From: JBEIFW01 sp044370695
GTDB lineage: Bacteria > Actinomycetota > Acidimicrobiia > Acidimicrobiales > Ilumatobacteraceae
Assembly: GCA_044370695.1 (NCBI GenBank)
Contig: JBILVB010000028.1
Location: 1 to 31,190 of the forward strand
DNA length: 31,190 nucleotides
Reading direction: 5' to 3'
Every line of letters starts with the position of its first letter. Positions within the stretch are counted from its first letter, which is position 1. Below, piece by piece: positions 25,220 to 31,190 of this stretch. The position numbers and the translations under genes are program-made. The notes under the pieces were generated by a model. The model worked only from the letters and a program-made list of their open reading frames with translations, was not told the origin of the DNA and did no database searches.

Positions 25220-26059
25220 CGCCGCGCCGGCCACCGTCAACCGAAGACCCTCCCGGGCCGTGATCACCTCGACGCCGGCGCGCTCCCCGGCTGCTGCGGC
25301 GCAGCGCGCGATCTCGTCGAGCGCGTCGTCGTCACGCTGCGGATCGTGATGGAACAGCGCCAGGCGCCGTACGCCGGCGGCGGTGGCCACCCGCAGGGCG
25401 TAGTCGACCGTGCAGTGCCCCCAGGTGCGCTTGCGCTCGAATTCCGCCGGCAGGTACTGCGCGTCGTGGATGAGCAGATCGGCCCCGGCGCAGAGCTCCA
25501 CCACGCTGTCGGCCACGTCCCAGGACCCGTCGACGGGTTGTTGGTGATCAGGGACGTAGGCGACCGCTGCGCCATCGGCCTCGACGCGGTACCCGACGGT
25601 GGGTCCGACGTGGGGGACCCGACCGACGAGCACCTGCGCCCCGGGCAACTCGAAGCGGCCCGCCGCCTCGCGGAAGCGGAACTCCGCCGGGAGCATCGCG
25701 AGTGCGATCGGGAACTGCGGCGGACGGATCAGGTCGGCGAACACCTCGGCGATGCTGCGTCCGTCATCCTGCGCCGGCGCGTACACCGTCAGTTCCGATC
25801 CGGCCGTGAGGGCGGGGCCGAAGAACGGCAGCCCCTGGATGTGGTCCCAGTGGAGGTGCGAGCACAGCACCGTGGCGACGAACGGCACGTCGGGAGGCTG
25901 GGTCAGCCCGAAGAAGCGGGCACCCGTGCCGAGGTCGAGCAGGATCGGGCCGCCGGCGGCCGGCTCGACGACCACGCTCGAGGTGTTGCCGCCGTACCGA
26001 CGCTGGCTGTCGCACGCGCACGGCGTCGAGCCCCGCACGCCGAAGAAGCTGACGCGCAA
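25217..26059 (-). CDS. MBL-fold metallo-hydrolase, phosphodiesterase-like
   Basis: About 280 residues. Metal-binding motifs of the beta-lactamase fold: 'GVRGSTPCA' at the N-terminus, 'LLDLGTGA', H-x-H-x-D-H in 'CSHLHWDHIQGLPFF', 'GRVPHVGPTVGYRVE', 'LLIHDAQYLPAEF' with the bridging Asp, and 'WGHCTVDYAL'. The N-terminus and 'GHCT' resemble PhnP-like and cyclic-nucleotide phosphodiesterase-type members; the substrate is unknown. TTG 26059 is chosen because GGGGAGG lies five bases upstream and the protein then starts 'MRVSFFGVRGSTP', as in relatives; GTG 26065 is an alternative, and the open frame to 26149 crosses the promoter. Confidence 0.88.
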   Translation of the reverse strand: MRVSFFGVRGSTPCACDSQRRYGGNTSSVVVEPAAGGPILLDLGTGARFFGLTQPPDVPFVATVLCSHLHWDHIQGLPFFGPALTAGSELTVYAPAQDDGRSIAEVFADLIRPPQFPIALAMLPAEFRFREAAGRFELPGAQVLVGRVPHVGPTVGYRVEADGAAVAYVPDHQQPVDGSWDVADSVVELCAGADLLIHDAQYLPAEFERKRTWGHCTVDYALRVATAAGVRRLALFHHDPQRDDDALDEIARCAAAAGERAGVEVITAREGLRLTVAGAA

Positions 26060-26064
26060 CTCCA

Positions 26065-26071
26065 CCTCCCC
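26065..26071 (-). promoter_or_regulatory. Shine-Dalgarno site deciding the TTG start of the MBL gene
   Basis: GGGGAGG on the minus strand with five bases to TTG 26059. It abuts the alternative GTG 26065, which is too close to be served by it. Confidence 0.65.
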
Positions 26072-26100
26072 GACGGGTGCGCACGCGGACCGGACAGCCA

Positions 26101-26129
26101 ACGGTACGAAGACTGGTCGGGCGTGTAAA
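26101..26129 (-). promoter_or_regulatory. Promoter of the MBL gene
   Basis: Minus strand TTTACA (26129-26124), 17-base spacer, TACCGT (26106-26101). It matches a housekeeping-sigma promoter and predicts a leader of roughly 35 bases, in keeping with the Shine-Dalgarno site. It lies back to back with the promoter of the thioredoxin/selenoprotein operon. Confidence 0.6.
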
Positions 26130-26135
26130 CGCCAG

Positions 26136-26165
26136 GTGACGGAAGTCATCGACGGCCGGTACCGT
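26136..26165 (+). promoter_or_regulatory. Promoter of the thioredoxin-like/selenoprotein operon
   Basis: GTGACG (26136-26141), 18-base spacer, TACCGT (26160-26165), then seven bases to ATG 26173, again a leaderless-type start. It decides ATG 26173 over GTG 26164, which lies within the hexamer. Confidence 0.6.
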
Positions 26166-26172
26166 GCCGATC

Positions 26173-27639
26173 ATGGTTTCCGGGGCACCGTCAGAGTCGA
26201 CCACCGCACCCGCCCTGCCCGACGGCCTCGTCGTCGTGGTGAAGCAGGACTGTGCGACCTGCCGCCTCGTCGAGCCCGTGCTCGGCCGGCTCGCCGGGGG
26301 CGGCGATCAGCTCACCGTGTACACGCAGGACGATCCCGGGTTCCCGGCGTCGGTCCCCGCCACCCACGACGCGGACCTCGCCGTGTCCTGGCATCACGAG
26401 ATCGAGACCGTCCCGACGCTGCTGCGCATCGTCGACGGCACCGAGGTCGACCGCACGGTCGGGTGGTCGCAGGCGGAGTGGCGGCGGATCACCGGGATCG
26501 ACGATCTCGGTGCCGACCTCCCGGTCATGCGACCAGGATGCGGTTCGCTGTCGGTCGACCCGGACCGCGCCGACGAACTTCGTGTCCGGTTCACCGGTTC
26601 CCGGCTGCGGGCCCGCCGGGTGGAACTCGCTGCGCTCGAAGACGAGATGGAGGCGCTGTTCAGCCGGGGATGGACCGACGGTCTCCCCGTGGTGCCGCCG
26701 ACGGAGGCCCGCGTGCTCGCGATGCTCGAGGGCACCACCCGCGATCCGCAGGAGCTCGTCGCGGTCGTTCCGCCCGATCTGATCCCGTGCACCGTGGAGA
26801 AGGTCGCGATCAACGCGGTGATGGCCGGGTGTCGGCCCGAGCATCTTCCCGTGGTGCTCGCCGCCGTCGCGGCCGCGTGCACGGACGAGTTCAACATCCA
26901 CGGCGTGCTCGCGACGACGATGCCCGTCGGGCCGGTCCTCGTCGTCAACGGCCCGATCCGGCGCCGCATCGGCATGAACTCGGCCGGCAACGTTCTCGGG
27001 CAAGGCAACCGGGCCAACCTGGCGATCGGCCGAGCGCTGCAGCTCGTGATCCGCAACGTCGGCGGTGGCCGGCCGCAGGGGGTCGATCGGGCGGCGCACG
27101 GCAACCCCGGGAAGCTGTCGTTCTGCTTCGCCGAGGACGAGGAAGGCTCGCCGTGGACGCCGCTGAGCGTGGCCCGCGGGTTCGAGCCCGAGCAGGACAC
27201 CGTCACCCTGTTCCCGGGGGAAGGTCCTCGCTGCATCGTCGACCAGCTCTCACGCGACCCCGAGAGCCTCGCGGGGAGCATGGCGCTCGCCGTACGGGGC
27301 ATGCACCACCCGAAGTTGGTGCTCGGGTTCGACGCCGTGCTCGTCGTAGGACCCGAACACGCGCGGGTCTTCGCCGAAGCCGGGTGGGACCGCGAGCGGG
27401 TGGTCGCCGAGATCGTCGCCCGGACCGTCACCCCGGGCTCGGAGCTCGTGCGGGGTGCCGGTGGTATCGCCGAGGGCGTTCCGGCCGCCCTCGCCGACCG
27501 GTCGCTGCCCAAGGTGCGCGACGGCGGACTGCTGCTGGTGCACGCCGGCGGCGGAGCGGGGTTGTTCTCTGCAATCATCGGGGGCTGGGCCAACGGGGCC
27601 ATCGGCAGCCAGCCCGTCACCGTGCCCATCACGTCCTAG
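26173..27639 (+). CDS. Thioredoxin-like domain fused to a large uncharacterised domain; partner of UGSC selenoprotein
   Basis: 488 residues. Residues ~15-110 form a thioredoxin-like fold: 'VVVVKQDCATCRLVEPVL' with C27-x2-C30, and cis-Pro in 'ETVPTLL' (P81). The remaining ~340 residues are a separate domain that I do not recognise by function: 'RGWTDGLPVVPPTEARV', 'VPPDLIPCTVEKVAINAVMAGCRPEHLPVVLA', 'GVLATTMPVGPVLVVNGPIRRRIGMNSAGNVLGQGNRANLAIGRA', 'HGNPGKLSFCFAEDE', 'GGGAGLFSAIIGGW'. C206, C220 and C236 could be redox-active or metal ligands. It has no signal peptide. The UGSC selenoprotein starts nine bases after its stop, so the two are co-transcribed; a reductase-type complex with the selenoprotein is inference. 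Confidence 0.82.
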   Translation: MVSGAPSESTTAPALPDGLVVVVKQDCATCRLVEPVLGRLAGGGDQLTVYTQDDPGFPASVPATHDADLAVSWHHEIETVPTLLRIVDGTEVDRTVGWSQAEWRRITGIDDLGADLPVMRPGCGSLSVDPDRADELRVRFTGSRLRARRVELAALEDEMEALFSRGWTDGLPVVPPTEARVLAMLEGTTRDPQELVAVVPPDLIPCTVEKVAINAVMAGCRPEHLPVVLAAVAAACTDEFNIHGVLATTMPVGPVLVVNGPIRRRIGMNSAGNVLGQGNRANLAIGRALQLVIRNVGGGRPQGVDRAAHGNPGKLSFCFAEDEEGSPWTPLSVARGFEPEQDTVTLFPGEGPRCIVDQLSRDPESLAGSMALAVRGMHHPKLVLGFDAVLVVGPEHARVFAEAGWDRERVVAEIVARTVTPGSELVRGAGGIAEGVPAALADRSLPKVRDGGLLLVHAGGGAGLFSAIIGGWANGAIGSQPVTVPITS

Positions 27640-27642
27640 GAG
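27638..27642 (+). promoter_or_regulatory. Shine-Dalgarno site of the selenoprotein gene
   Basis: AGGAG overlaps the TAG stop of the upstream gene and stands six bases before GTG 27649, which supports this start and coupled translation. Confidence 0.7.
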
Positions 27643-27648
27643 CGAGCC

Positions 27649-28170
27649 GTGACCGTGATCCTCGATCCCACCGGTGAGCAGCAGGTCGCCGAGCGCGGCC
27701 TGCTGGCCCGCCCGGTCAGCCTGGCGGGCCTCACCGTCGGGTTGCTCGACATCTCCAAGCCCCGCGGCGACGTCTTCCTCGACCGGATCGAGCAACGCCT
27801 CACCGAGGTCGGCGCCACCGTTCGGCGCTACCGGAAGCCGACGTTCACCAAGCCGGCCCCGGTCGACCTGCGCCACGAGATCGCCACCCACTGCGAGGTG
27901 GTGATCGAGGCGCTCGCCGATTGAGGCAGCTGCACGTCGTGCAGTGTGCACGACATCGCCGATCTCGAGTCCCGGGGGGTGCCCGGGGTGTTCGTCGCCT
28001 CCGCCGAGTTCGTCCAGGCGGCCGAGGCCCAGTCGAAGTCCCTCGGCTTCTCGGCCGTGGCCCGAGTGTTCACGCCGCACCCCATCCAGGACCGTACCGA
28101 CGACGAGATGCGGGCCTACGCCGACGCGGCGTTCGCCGAGATCGTCGCCCGGGTGACGGACCCTCGCTGA
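27649..28170 (+). CDS. UGSC family selenoprotein, with in-frame TGA read as selenocysteine
   Basis: 173 residues if TGA 27922-27924 is read as Sec92. The first half ('LTVGLLDISKPRGDVFLDRIEQRL', 'RRYRKPTFTKPAPVDLRHEI', 'HCEVVIEALAD') and the second ('VHDIADLESRGVPGVFVASAEF', 'SLGFSAVARVFTPHPIQDRTDDEMR') together make one complete UGSC-family protein, joined by U92-G-S-C95-T-S-C98. The family is known in Cys (CGSC) and Sec forms. U-x2-C-x2-C followed by '-IE/L-xRGIP' recalls the GrdB active site of glycine reductase, so reductive chemistry is plausible; no substrate is known. A SECIS-like hairpin follows at the correct distance. The gene follows a thioredoxin-like partner by nine bases. Read conventionally, it would be a 91-residue fragment. 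Confidence 0.9.
27922..27924 (+). other. Selenocysteine codon TGA (Sec92)
   Basis: In-frame TGA at the position occupied by Cys or Sec in UGSC proteins. The same frame continues open for 81 codons with family-consistent sequence to TGA 28168-28170. The genome should then encode selA, selB, selD and tRNA-Sec, none of which is in this window. Confidence 0.88.
27936..27954 (+). other. Bacterial SECIS element (mRNA hairpin)
   Basis: GUCGUGCA-GUG-UGCACGAC: a perfect 8-bp stem with a GUG loop, or 7 bp with an AGUGU loop, inside the coding sequence. It begins 11 bases after the UGA, and the loop G is ~20 bases from it, in line with the known E. coli spacing and the need for G at loop position 1 or 2, where SelB binds. 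A competing 6-bp hairpin (27930-27944) starts five bases after the UGA and fits less well. Confidence 0.8.
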
Positions 28171-28181
28171 GCGCTCCCGCA

Positions 28182-28187
28182 TAGCGT
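28182..28187 (+). promoter_or_regulatory. -10 element of the SGNH-repeat gene (leaderless type)
   Basis: TAGCGT ends seven bases before ATG 28195, in the 24-base gap after the selenoprotein gene. Confidence 0.7.
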
Positions 28188-28194
28188 TCCGGGC

Positions 28195-30027
28195 ATGCGT
28201 GCCCGGTCGTTCGCCGTCGCGCTCGTCGTCGCGCTGCTCGCCGCGGTGATCGCGCCACTCCGAGCGGATGCGGTCACGCCGGCGCGCCACCCGGCCGCAG
28301 CCGCCGACGAGCGCTTGGTGATGATCGGCGACTCGGTGACCAACGGTTCCCGCCGCCAACTCGCTGCCGCGCTTCGCCCGGTCTATCCCGACCTGCTGAT
28401 CGACGCCGCCGACTGCCGCGGCCTCGTGACCTCGTGCCGCACCTCGGCCCAGCCGACCGCCCCCGATCCCGGCCTGTCCGTGCTCGCGCGCTCCGCCGAT
28501 CGGCCCGGCGGACGTCTGGTGATCGCGCTGGGCTACAACGACGCGCCCTCGAGCGCCGACATCGACCGTGCGCTGGTGCGAGCGACGGCGGCCGGCTTCG
28601 ACGGGATCAGCTGGGTGGGCCTGTCGACCCGGCGCGGGGGGCGTACGGGACCCTTCGGACGCTTCAACGATCGCCTCCGCCAGGCGCAGTCCCGCTGGCC
28701 GGATCTGCAGGTCCTCGACTGGGACGCCGCCTCCGCCGGCGCCGACCGCTGGTTCGCCGACGACGTCCACCTGACCGCGGCCGGTTCGGCGGCGTTCGCC
28801 GAATTCGTCGCCGACCACCTCGACGTCGTCGTCGGGCCCCGCTGCGAGAGCAGGCGGGTCCGAGGCCGGGCGGCGTTGGCGTCGTCGCCCCAGCCGACGG
28901 CGACGACCGCATCGGGAGGGTTGGAGGCGGTCACCCCGATCCGACGGCTCGACACGCGCACTTCCCTCCCTCTCGGCGCGGGCCGGACCATGGCGATCGA
29001 ACTCGCCGGATGGGGCCCCGTGCCGGCCTCGGCCACCGGGGTCATGCTCAACGTGACCGCAGTCGATCCGTGCGGCCCCGGTTTCGTCACGGTGCACCCC
29101 TGTCGTGACGGCGCTCCGCCGCTCGCATCCAATCTGAACGTCGTGGCCGGACAGACGGTCGCCAACCTCGTCGCGGTCGCACTGGGGACCGGCGGCCCGG
29201 CAGGCTCGGACGGCACGGTCCCCACGGGCTCGGTGTGCATCACCAGCCAACCGCAACTCGACGTCGTCGTCGACGTCGTCGGCTGGTGGGGGCCGAGCAC
29301 GGCAGGGGTGACCGGACGGACCCCGGAGCGCCTGCTCGACACCCGCACCGCAGCGCGGCCCCGCGCCGGTGGCATCGTCACCGTGACCGTTCCGCTCACG
29401 GCACCGGCGACCGCCGCAGTGGTCACGGTGACGGCGGTGGCCTCCGAAGGCCCCGGGTTCGTGACCGCATGGCCGGCGGGCGCCGACGGGGTGTGCCGCG
29501 ACGACGACCGACCCTTCACGTCGACGCTCAACCCGCTGGGCCCCGATCCCGTGGCCAACCTCGCACTCGTCGGACTGGGCGCCGGGCGGTTCTGCCTGGT
29601 CAGCTCCCGCTCGGCCCACCTGATCGCCGACGTGACGGCCACGGTGGGTGCGGGTCCGGCGCGGTTGCGCGGCACGACGCCGACGCGGGTGCTCGACACC
29701 CGTGACGGGGGCACCCGCGTCGGCCCCGTCGGCGCGACGGCGGTGTCGCTCGAGGAGGCGGCGCCGGGCGCGTCGGTGGTCGGCGTCAACCTGACGACCG
29801 TCGGATCCGATCGGCCGGGCTATCTGTCCGCCTGGCCGGCCGAACCGGACGGCTCGTGCCTGGCGCACCGCCGACCGTTCACCTCGGTGCTCAACCACCT
29901 CACCGGCGCCGTCGTGGCGGGCTACGCCATGGTGGGCGTCGGCGGCAAGGGACGCATCTGCGTGTTCAGCCTCGCCCGAACGGACCTGGTCGTCGACGTG
30001 ACGGCCGTCGGCTCGGCGAACCCGTAA
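28195..30027 (+). CDS. Secreted SGNH hydrolase with three RILDTR repeats
   Basis: 610 residues. A signal peptide is clear ('MRARSFAVALVVALLAAVIAPLRADA'). The SGNH/GDSL domain spans ~residues 38-220: 'LVMIGDSVTNG' with the nucleophile Ser, Gly-Asn in 'ALGYNDAP', and the catalytic Asp-His pair in 'WFADDVHLTAAG'. A Ser/Thr/Pro-rich linker leads to three repeats of ~115 residues like those at the left end of the window. SGNH enzymes of this sort de-acetylate or esterify and cleave acyl groups on glycans; the substrate is not known. The repeats probably fix the enzyme to the cell surface or to a glycan. TAGCGT precedes the ATG by seven bases. Confidence 0.9.
   Translation: MRARSFAVALVVALLAAVIAPLRADAVTPARHPAAAADERLVMIGDSVTNGSRRQLAAALRPVYPDLLIDAADCRGLVTSCRTSAQPTAPDPGLSVLARSADRPGGRLVIALGYNDAPSSADIDRALVRATAAGFDGISWVGLSTRRGGRTGPFGRFNDRLRQAQSRWPDLQVLDWDAASAGADRWFADDVHLTAAGSAAFAEFVADHLDVVVGPRCESRRVRGRAALASSPQPTATTASGGLEAVTPIRRLDTRTSLPLGAGRTMAIELAGWGPVPASATGVMLNVTAVDPCGPGFVTVHPCRDGAPPLASNLNVVAGQTVANLVAVALGTGGPAGSDGTVPTGSVCITSQPQLDVVVDVVGWWGPSTAGVTGRTPERLLDTRTAARPRAGGIVTVTVPLTAPATAAVVTVTAVASEGPGFVTAWPAGADGVCRDDDRPFTSTLNPLGPDPVANLALVGLGAGRFCLVSSRSAHLIADVTATVGAGPARLRGTTPTRVLDTRDGGTRVGPVGATAVSLEEAAPGASVVGVNLTTVGSDRPGYLSAWPAEPDGSCLAHRRPFTSVLNHLTGAVVAGYAMVGVGGKGRICVFSLARTDLVVDVTAVGSANP
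28927..30024 (+). repeat. Three protein-level RILDTR repeats inside the SGNH protein
   Basis: Repeats lie at roughly 28927-29293, 29320-29655 and 29671-30024. Each has LDTR, 'NVTAV' or an equivalent strand, 'GFVT' or 'GYLS', 'SNLN', 'STLN' or 'SVLN', and 'DVVxxVxG' or 'LVVDVTA'. In the last two the first cysteine is moved a few residues ('GVCRDD', 'GSCLAH'), but a pair per repeat is kept. Confidence 0.85.
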
Positions 30028-30028
30028 A

Positions 30029-30042
30029 GACCAGCTCTGGTC
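30029..30042. repeat. Inverted repeat between the two SGNH genes
   Basis: GACCAG-CT-CTGGTC, a perfect 6-bp dyad one base after the stop of the first SGNH gene and 16 bases before the next start. It has no T-tract, so it may be an operator or a weak terminator hairpin. Confidence 0.4.
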
Positions 30043-30058
30043 GGGTCGATAGCGATGC

Positions 30059-30667
30059 ATGCCCCGCAAGGCCCTCGTCGCCGCACTGGTGGCCGTCGTC
30101 TCGTTCGCGCTCCCCGCTTCGGCGGTCGATGCGTCCGGATCGTTGCCGCCGGCCGATCCCCAGCGGATCGTCGTCATCGGTGACTCCGTAGCGAGCGCAG
30201 CCCGGCGCGACCTCGAGCGCGCCCTGCGTCCGCTCGCCGGGAACGTCCGGGTCGATGCGACCCCGTGCCGGGGGGTGGCCCGCAGCTGCACGGCCCCCGG
30301 TGTGCCGGTGCGACCGGGTTCCGGCGTCGTGGTCGCCCGCCGCACCACCGCCGACGTCGTCGTGGTCGAACTCGGTTACAACGACACCCCGACGCTGGGC
30401 GAACTCCGGCGGATGACCGGCACCCTCACCGCCCGCGGCGTGCGCCGGGTCCTGTGGATGACGCTGCACGAAGGTCGGCCTCGCTACCGAGCCGTCAACG
30501 ATTCCTTGCGCGCGCTCGCGGCGAGCGATCCGGCCGTGGCCCTGCTCGACTGGCGGGCCGAGGCTGCCGGACGGCCGGAGTGGTTCACCGACGACGTCCA
30601 CCTGAGCCGGTCCGGCGTCGCCGCGTTCAGCGCATTCCTGGCCCGCGAGCTCGCGGCCCGGCGCTGA
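30059..30667 (+). CDS. Secreted single-domain SGNH hydrolase
   Basis: 202 residues. A signal peptide ('KALVAALVAVVSFALPASAVDA') is followed by one SGNH domain: 'IVVIGDSVASAARRDLERALRPL' (nucleophile Ser), 'VELGYNDTP' (Gly and Asn), and 'WFTDDVHLSRSGVAAFSAFL' (Asp-His). It is a paralogue of the preceding gene without the repeats; shared marks include 'DATPCRGVARSCTA' against 'DAADCRGLVTSCRT', a conserved cysteine pair. It is probably an exported esterase or deacetylase. TAGCGA ends only three bases before the ATG, too near to be its -10, and no other promoter is obvious. Confidence 0.88.
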   Translation: MPRKALVAALVAVVSFALPASAVDASGSLPPADPQRIVVIGDSVASAARRDLERALRPLAGNVRVDATPCRGVARSCTAPGVPVRPGSGVVVARRTTADVVVVELGYNDTPTLGELRRMTGTLTARGVRRVLWMTLHEGRPRYRAVNDSLRALAASDPAVALLDWRAEAAGRPEWFTDDVHLSRSGVAAFSAFLARELAARR

Positions 30668-30672
30668 ACCGG

Positions 30673-31190
30673 TCACGCCAGGCGGGCGGTGCCGTCCTCG
30701 TCGACCCACACGAGACCGTCCCGGACGAGAGCGGCCACGACCCGATCGGTCCGCTCCCGGTCATGCGGCCACCCGGCGGCATCGGGGAGCTCGCTACGGC
30801 CCAGCGGACCGCCCCGCAGGCGGCTCACGAGCCGCCCACGCCCCTGACGGTCGGAGCCGTCGAATCGGGACTGTCCACCGCTCACGAACGCCGATCCCGC
30901 GGCCGGGTCCGGATTCCCATGACCGGCGAGGTGCCACGCGCACGTCGTGCGGAGCGGGCAACCGGCACATCGCCAGACGCGCGCCGTGCAGACCTGCGCC
31001 CCGAGATCCATGAGCACCTGGTTCCATGCCCACGCCTCGCCGGCGGGGAGCCAGCCGTCCGCGACGGCCTGGGCCTCGCGAGCCGTCAGGGGCCGCCCCA
31101 CCGTGCGGGCAGCGACCCGGGCGACGTTGGTGTCGACCACGGCCTCGTCGGCTTCGAAGGCGTAGGCCCGCACCGCCCGCGCCGTGTACG
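30673..31190 (-). CDS. mutY: A/G-specific adenine glycosylase MutY (C-terminal part, runs off the right edge)
   Basis: The last ~172 residues; the N-terminus lies outside the window. MutY removes adenine mispaired with 8-oxoguanine. Visible are 'YTARAVRAYAF' after the helix-hairpin-helix, the catalytic Asp in 'AVVDTNVARV', and the 4Fe-4S ligands C-x6-C-x2-C-x5-C in 'CTARVWRCAGCPLRTTC'. The tail 'RFDGSDRQGRGRLVSRL' ending in 'DGLVWVDEDGTARLA' is the short actinobacterial form without a NUDIX-like domain. The stop lies five bases from the convergent SGNH gene. Confidence 0.93.
   Translation of the reverse strand, partial: YTARAVRAYAFEADEAVVDTNVARVAARTVGRPLTAREAQAVADGWLPAGEAWAWNQVLMDLGAQVCTARVWRCAGCPLRTTCAWHLAGHGNPDPAAGSAFVSGGQSRFDGSDRQGRGRLVSRLRGGPLGRSELPDAAGWPHDRERTDRVVAALVRDGLVWVDEDGTARLA

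Noticed and set aside
27946..28170. A separate small gene starting at GTG 27946, with the upstream 91-codon frame as a complete or truncated gene
   Set aside because: Both pieces are halves of one UGSC-family protein in the same frame; the GTG lies inside the SECIS hairpin and has no Shine-Dalgarno site.
30050..30055. TAGCGA as the -10 of the second SGNH gene
   Set aside because: It ends only three bases before ATG 30059, too close for a leaderless start, and no alternative start fits the signal peptide.
27250..30348. A 1032-codon minus-strand open frame
   Set aside because: It is antisense to the selenoprotein and SGNH genes, with low-complexity Arg/Gly/His composition and no recognisable motif.

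Overview
The window is very GC-rich and densely packed, with GTG and TTG starts, many short ATGA/GTGA overlaps, an F420-type luciferase-family oxidoreductase, a short actinobacterial LeuB, and secreted proteins carrying ~115-residue 'RILDTR' beta repeats. It looks chromosomal and actinobacterial, most likely class Acidimicrobiia (inference from gene style; no rRNA or marker gene is present). I see no phage, plasmid, IS element, CRISPR array or tRNA.

Layout. 1-7.2 kb: cell envelope. The end of a SpoIID/LytB-repeat protein is followed by a small coiled-coil protein, then a rightward trio of a giant GT2/membrane glycosyltransferase, a DUF5719-type exported protein and a membrane-anchored thioredoxin-like protein. 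7.2-9.6 kb: leuB and greA diverge from one compact promoter region, with an alpha/beta hydrolase behind greA. 9.6-13.3 kb: a 1227-residue EAL-PAS-PAS-GAF-PAS-GAF-PAS-GGDEF protein in which both terminal cyclic-di-GMP domains look catalytically dead. 13.3-16.6 kb: a UbiB/ABC1 kinase, an LLM oxidoreductase and a Cas4/AddB-like nuclease with a four-cysteine cluster. 16.6-21.4 kb: a leftward run of ferredoxin, alpha-galactosidase, galactokinase and alpha-L-fucosidase, suggesting intracellular use of galactosides and fucosides. 21.5-24.3 kb: a degenerate ABC/SMC-like ATPase and an S9 oligopeptidase. 24.3-26.1 kb: MBL hydrolase, flavin reductase and MauE-like protein, leftward. 26.2-28.2 kb: a two-gene redox module. 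28.2-30.7 kb: two secreted SGNH hydrolases. 30.7 kb to the end: the 3' part of mutY.

The most notable item is at 27649-28170. A gene of the UGSC family is interrupted by an in-frame TGA at codon 92, and the frame continues as U-G-S-C-T-S-C through a full downstream half. Eleven bases after the TGA there is a perfect 8-bp hairpin with a G-led apical loop, as expected of a bacterial SECIS element. This is almost certainly a selenoprotein, translated behind a thioredoxin-like/unknown-domain partner. Its U-x2-C-x2-C motif resembles the active site of GrdB of glycine reductase.

A second theme is gene expression. At least eight genes have a TANNNT hexamer (mostly TAGCGT) ending 6-9 bases before the start codon, as expected for leaderless mRNAs. 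In three places the stop codon of the upstream gene supplies the first bases of that hexamer. Other genes (1539-1943, the MBL gene, the selenoprotein gene) have clear Shine-Dalgarno sequences instead.

No stretch over 300 bases lacks a gene. The longest gaps are 1944-2114, 26060-26172 and 21440-21547, all between divergent genes.
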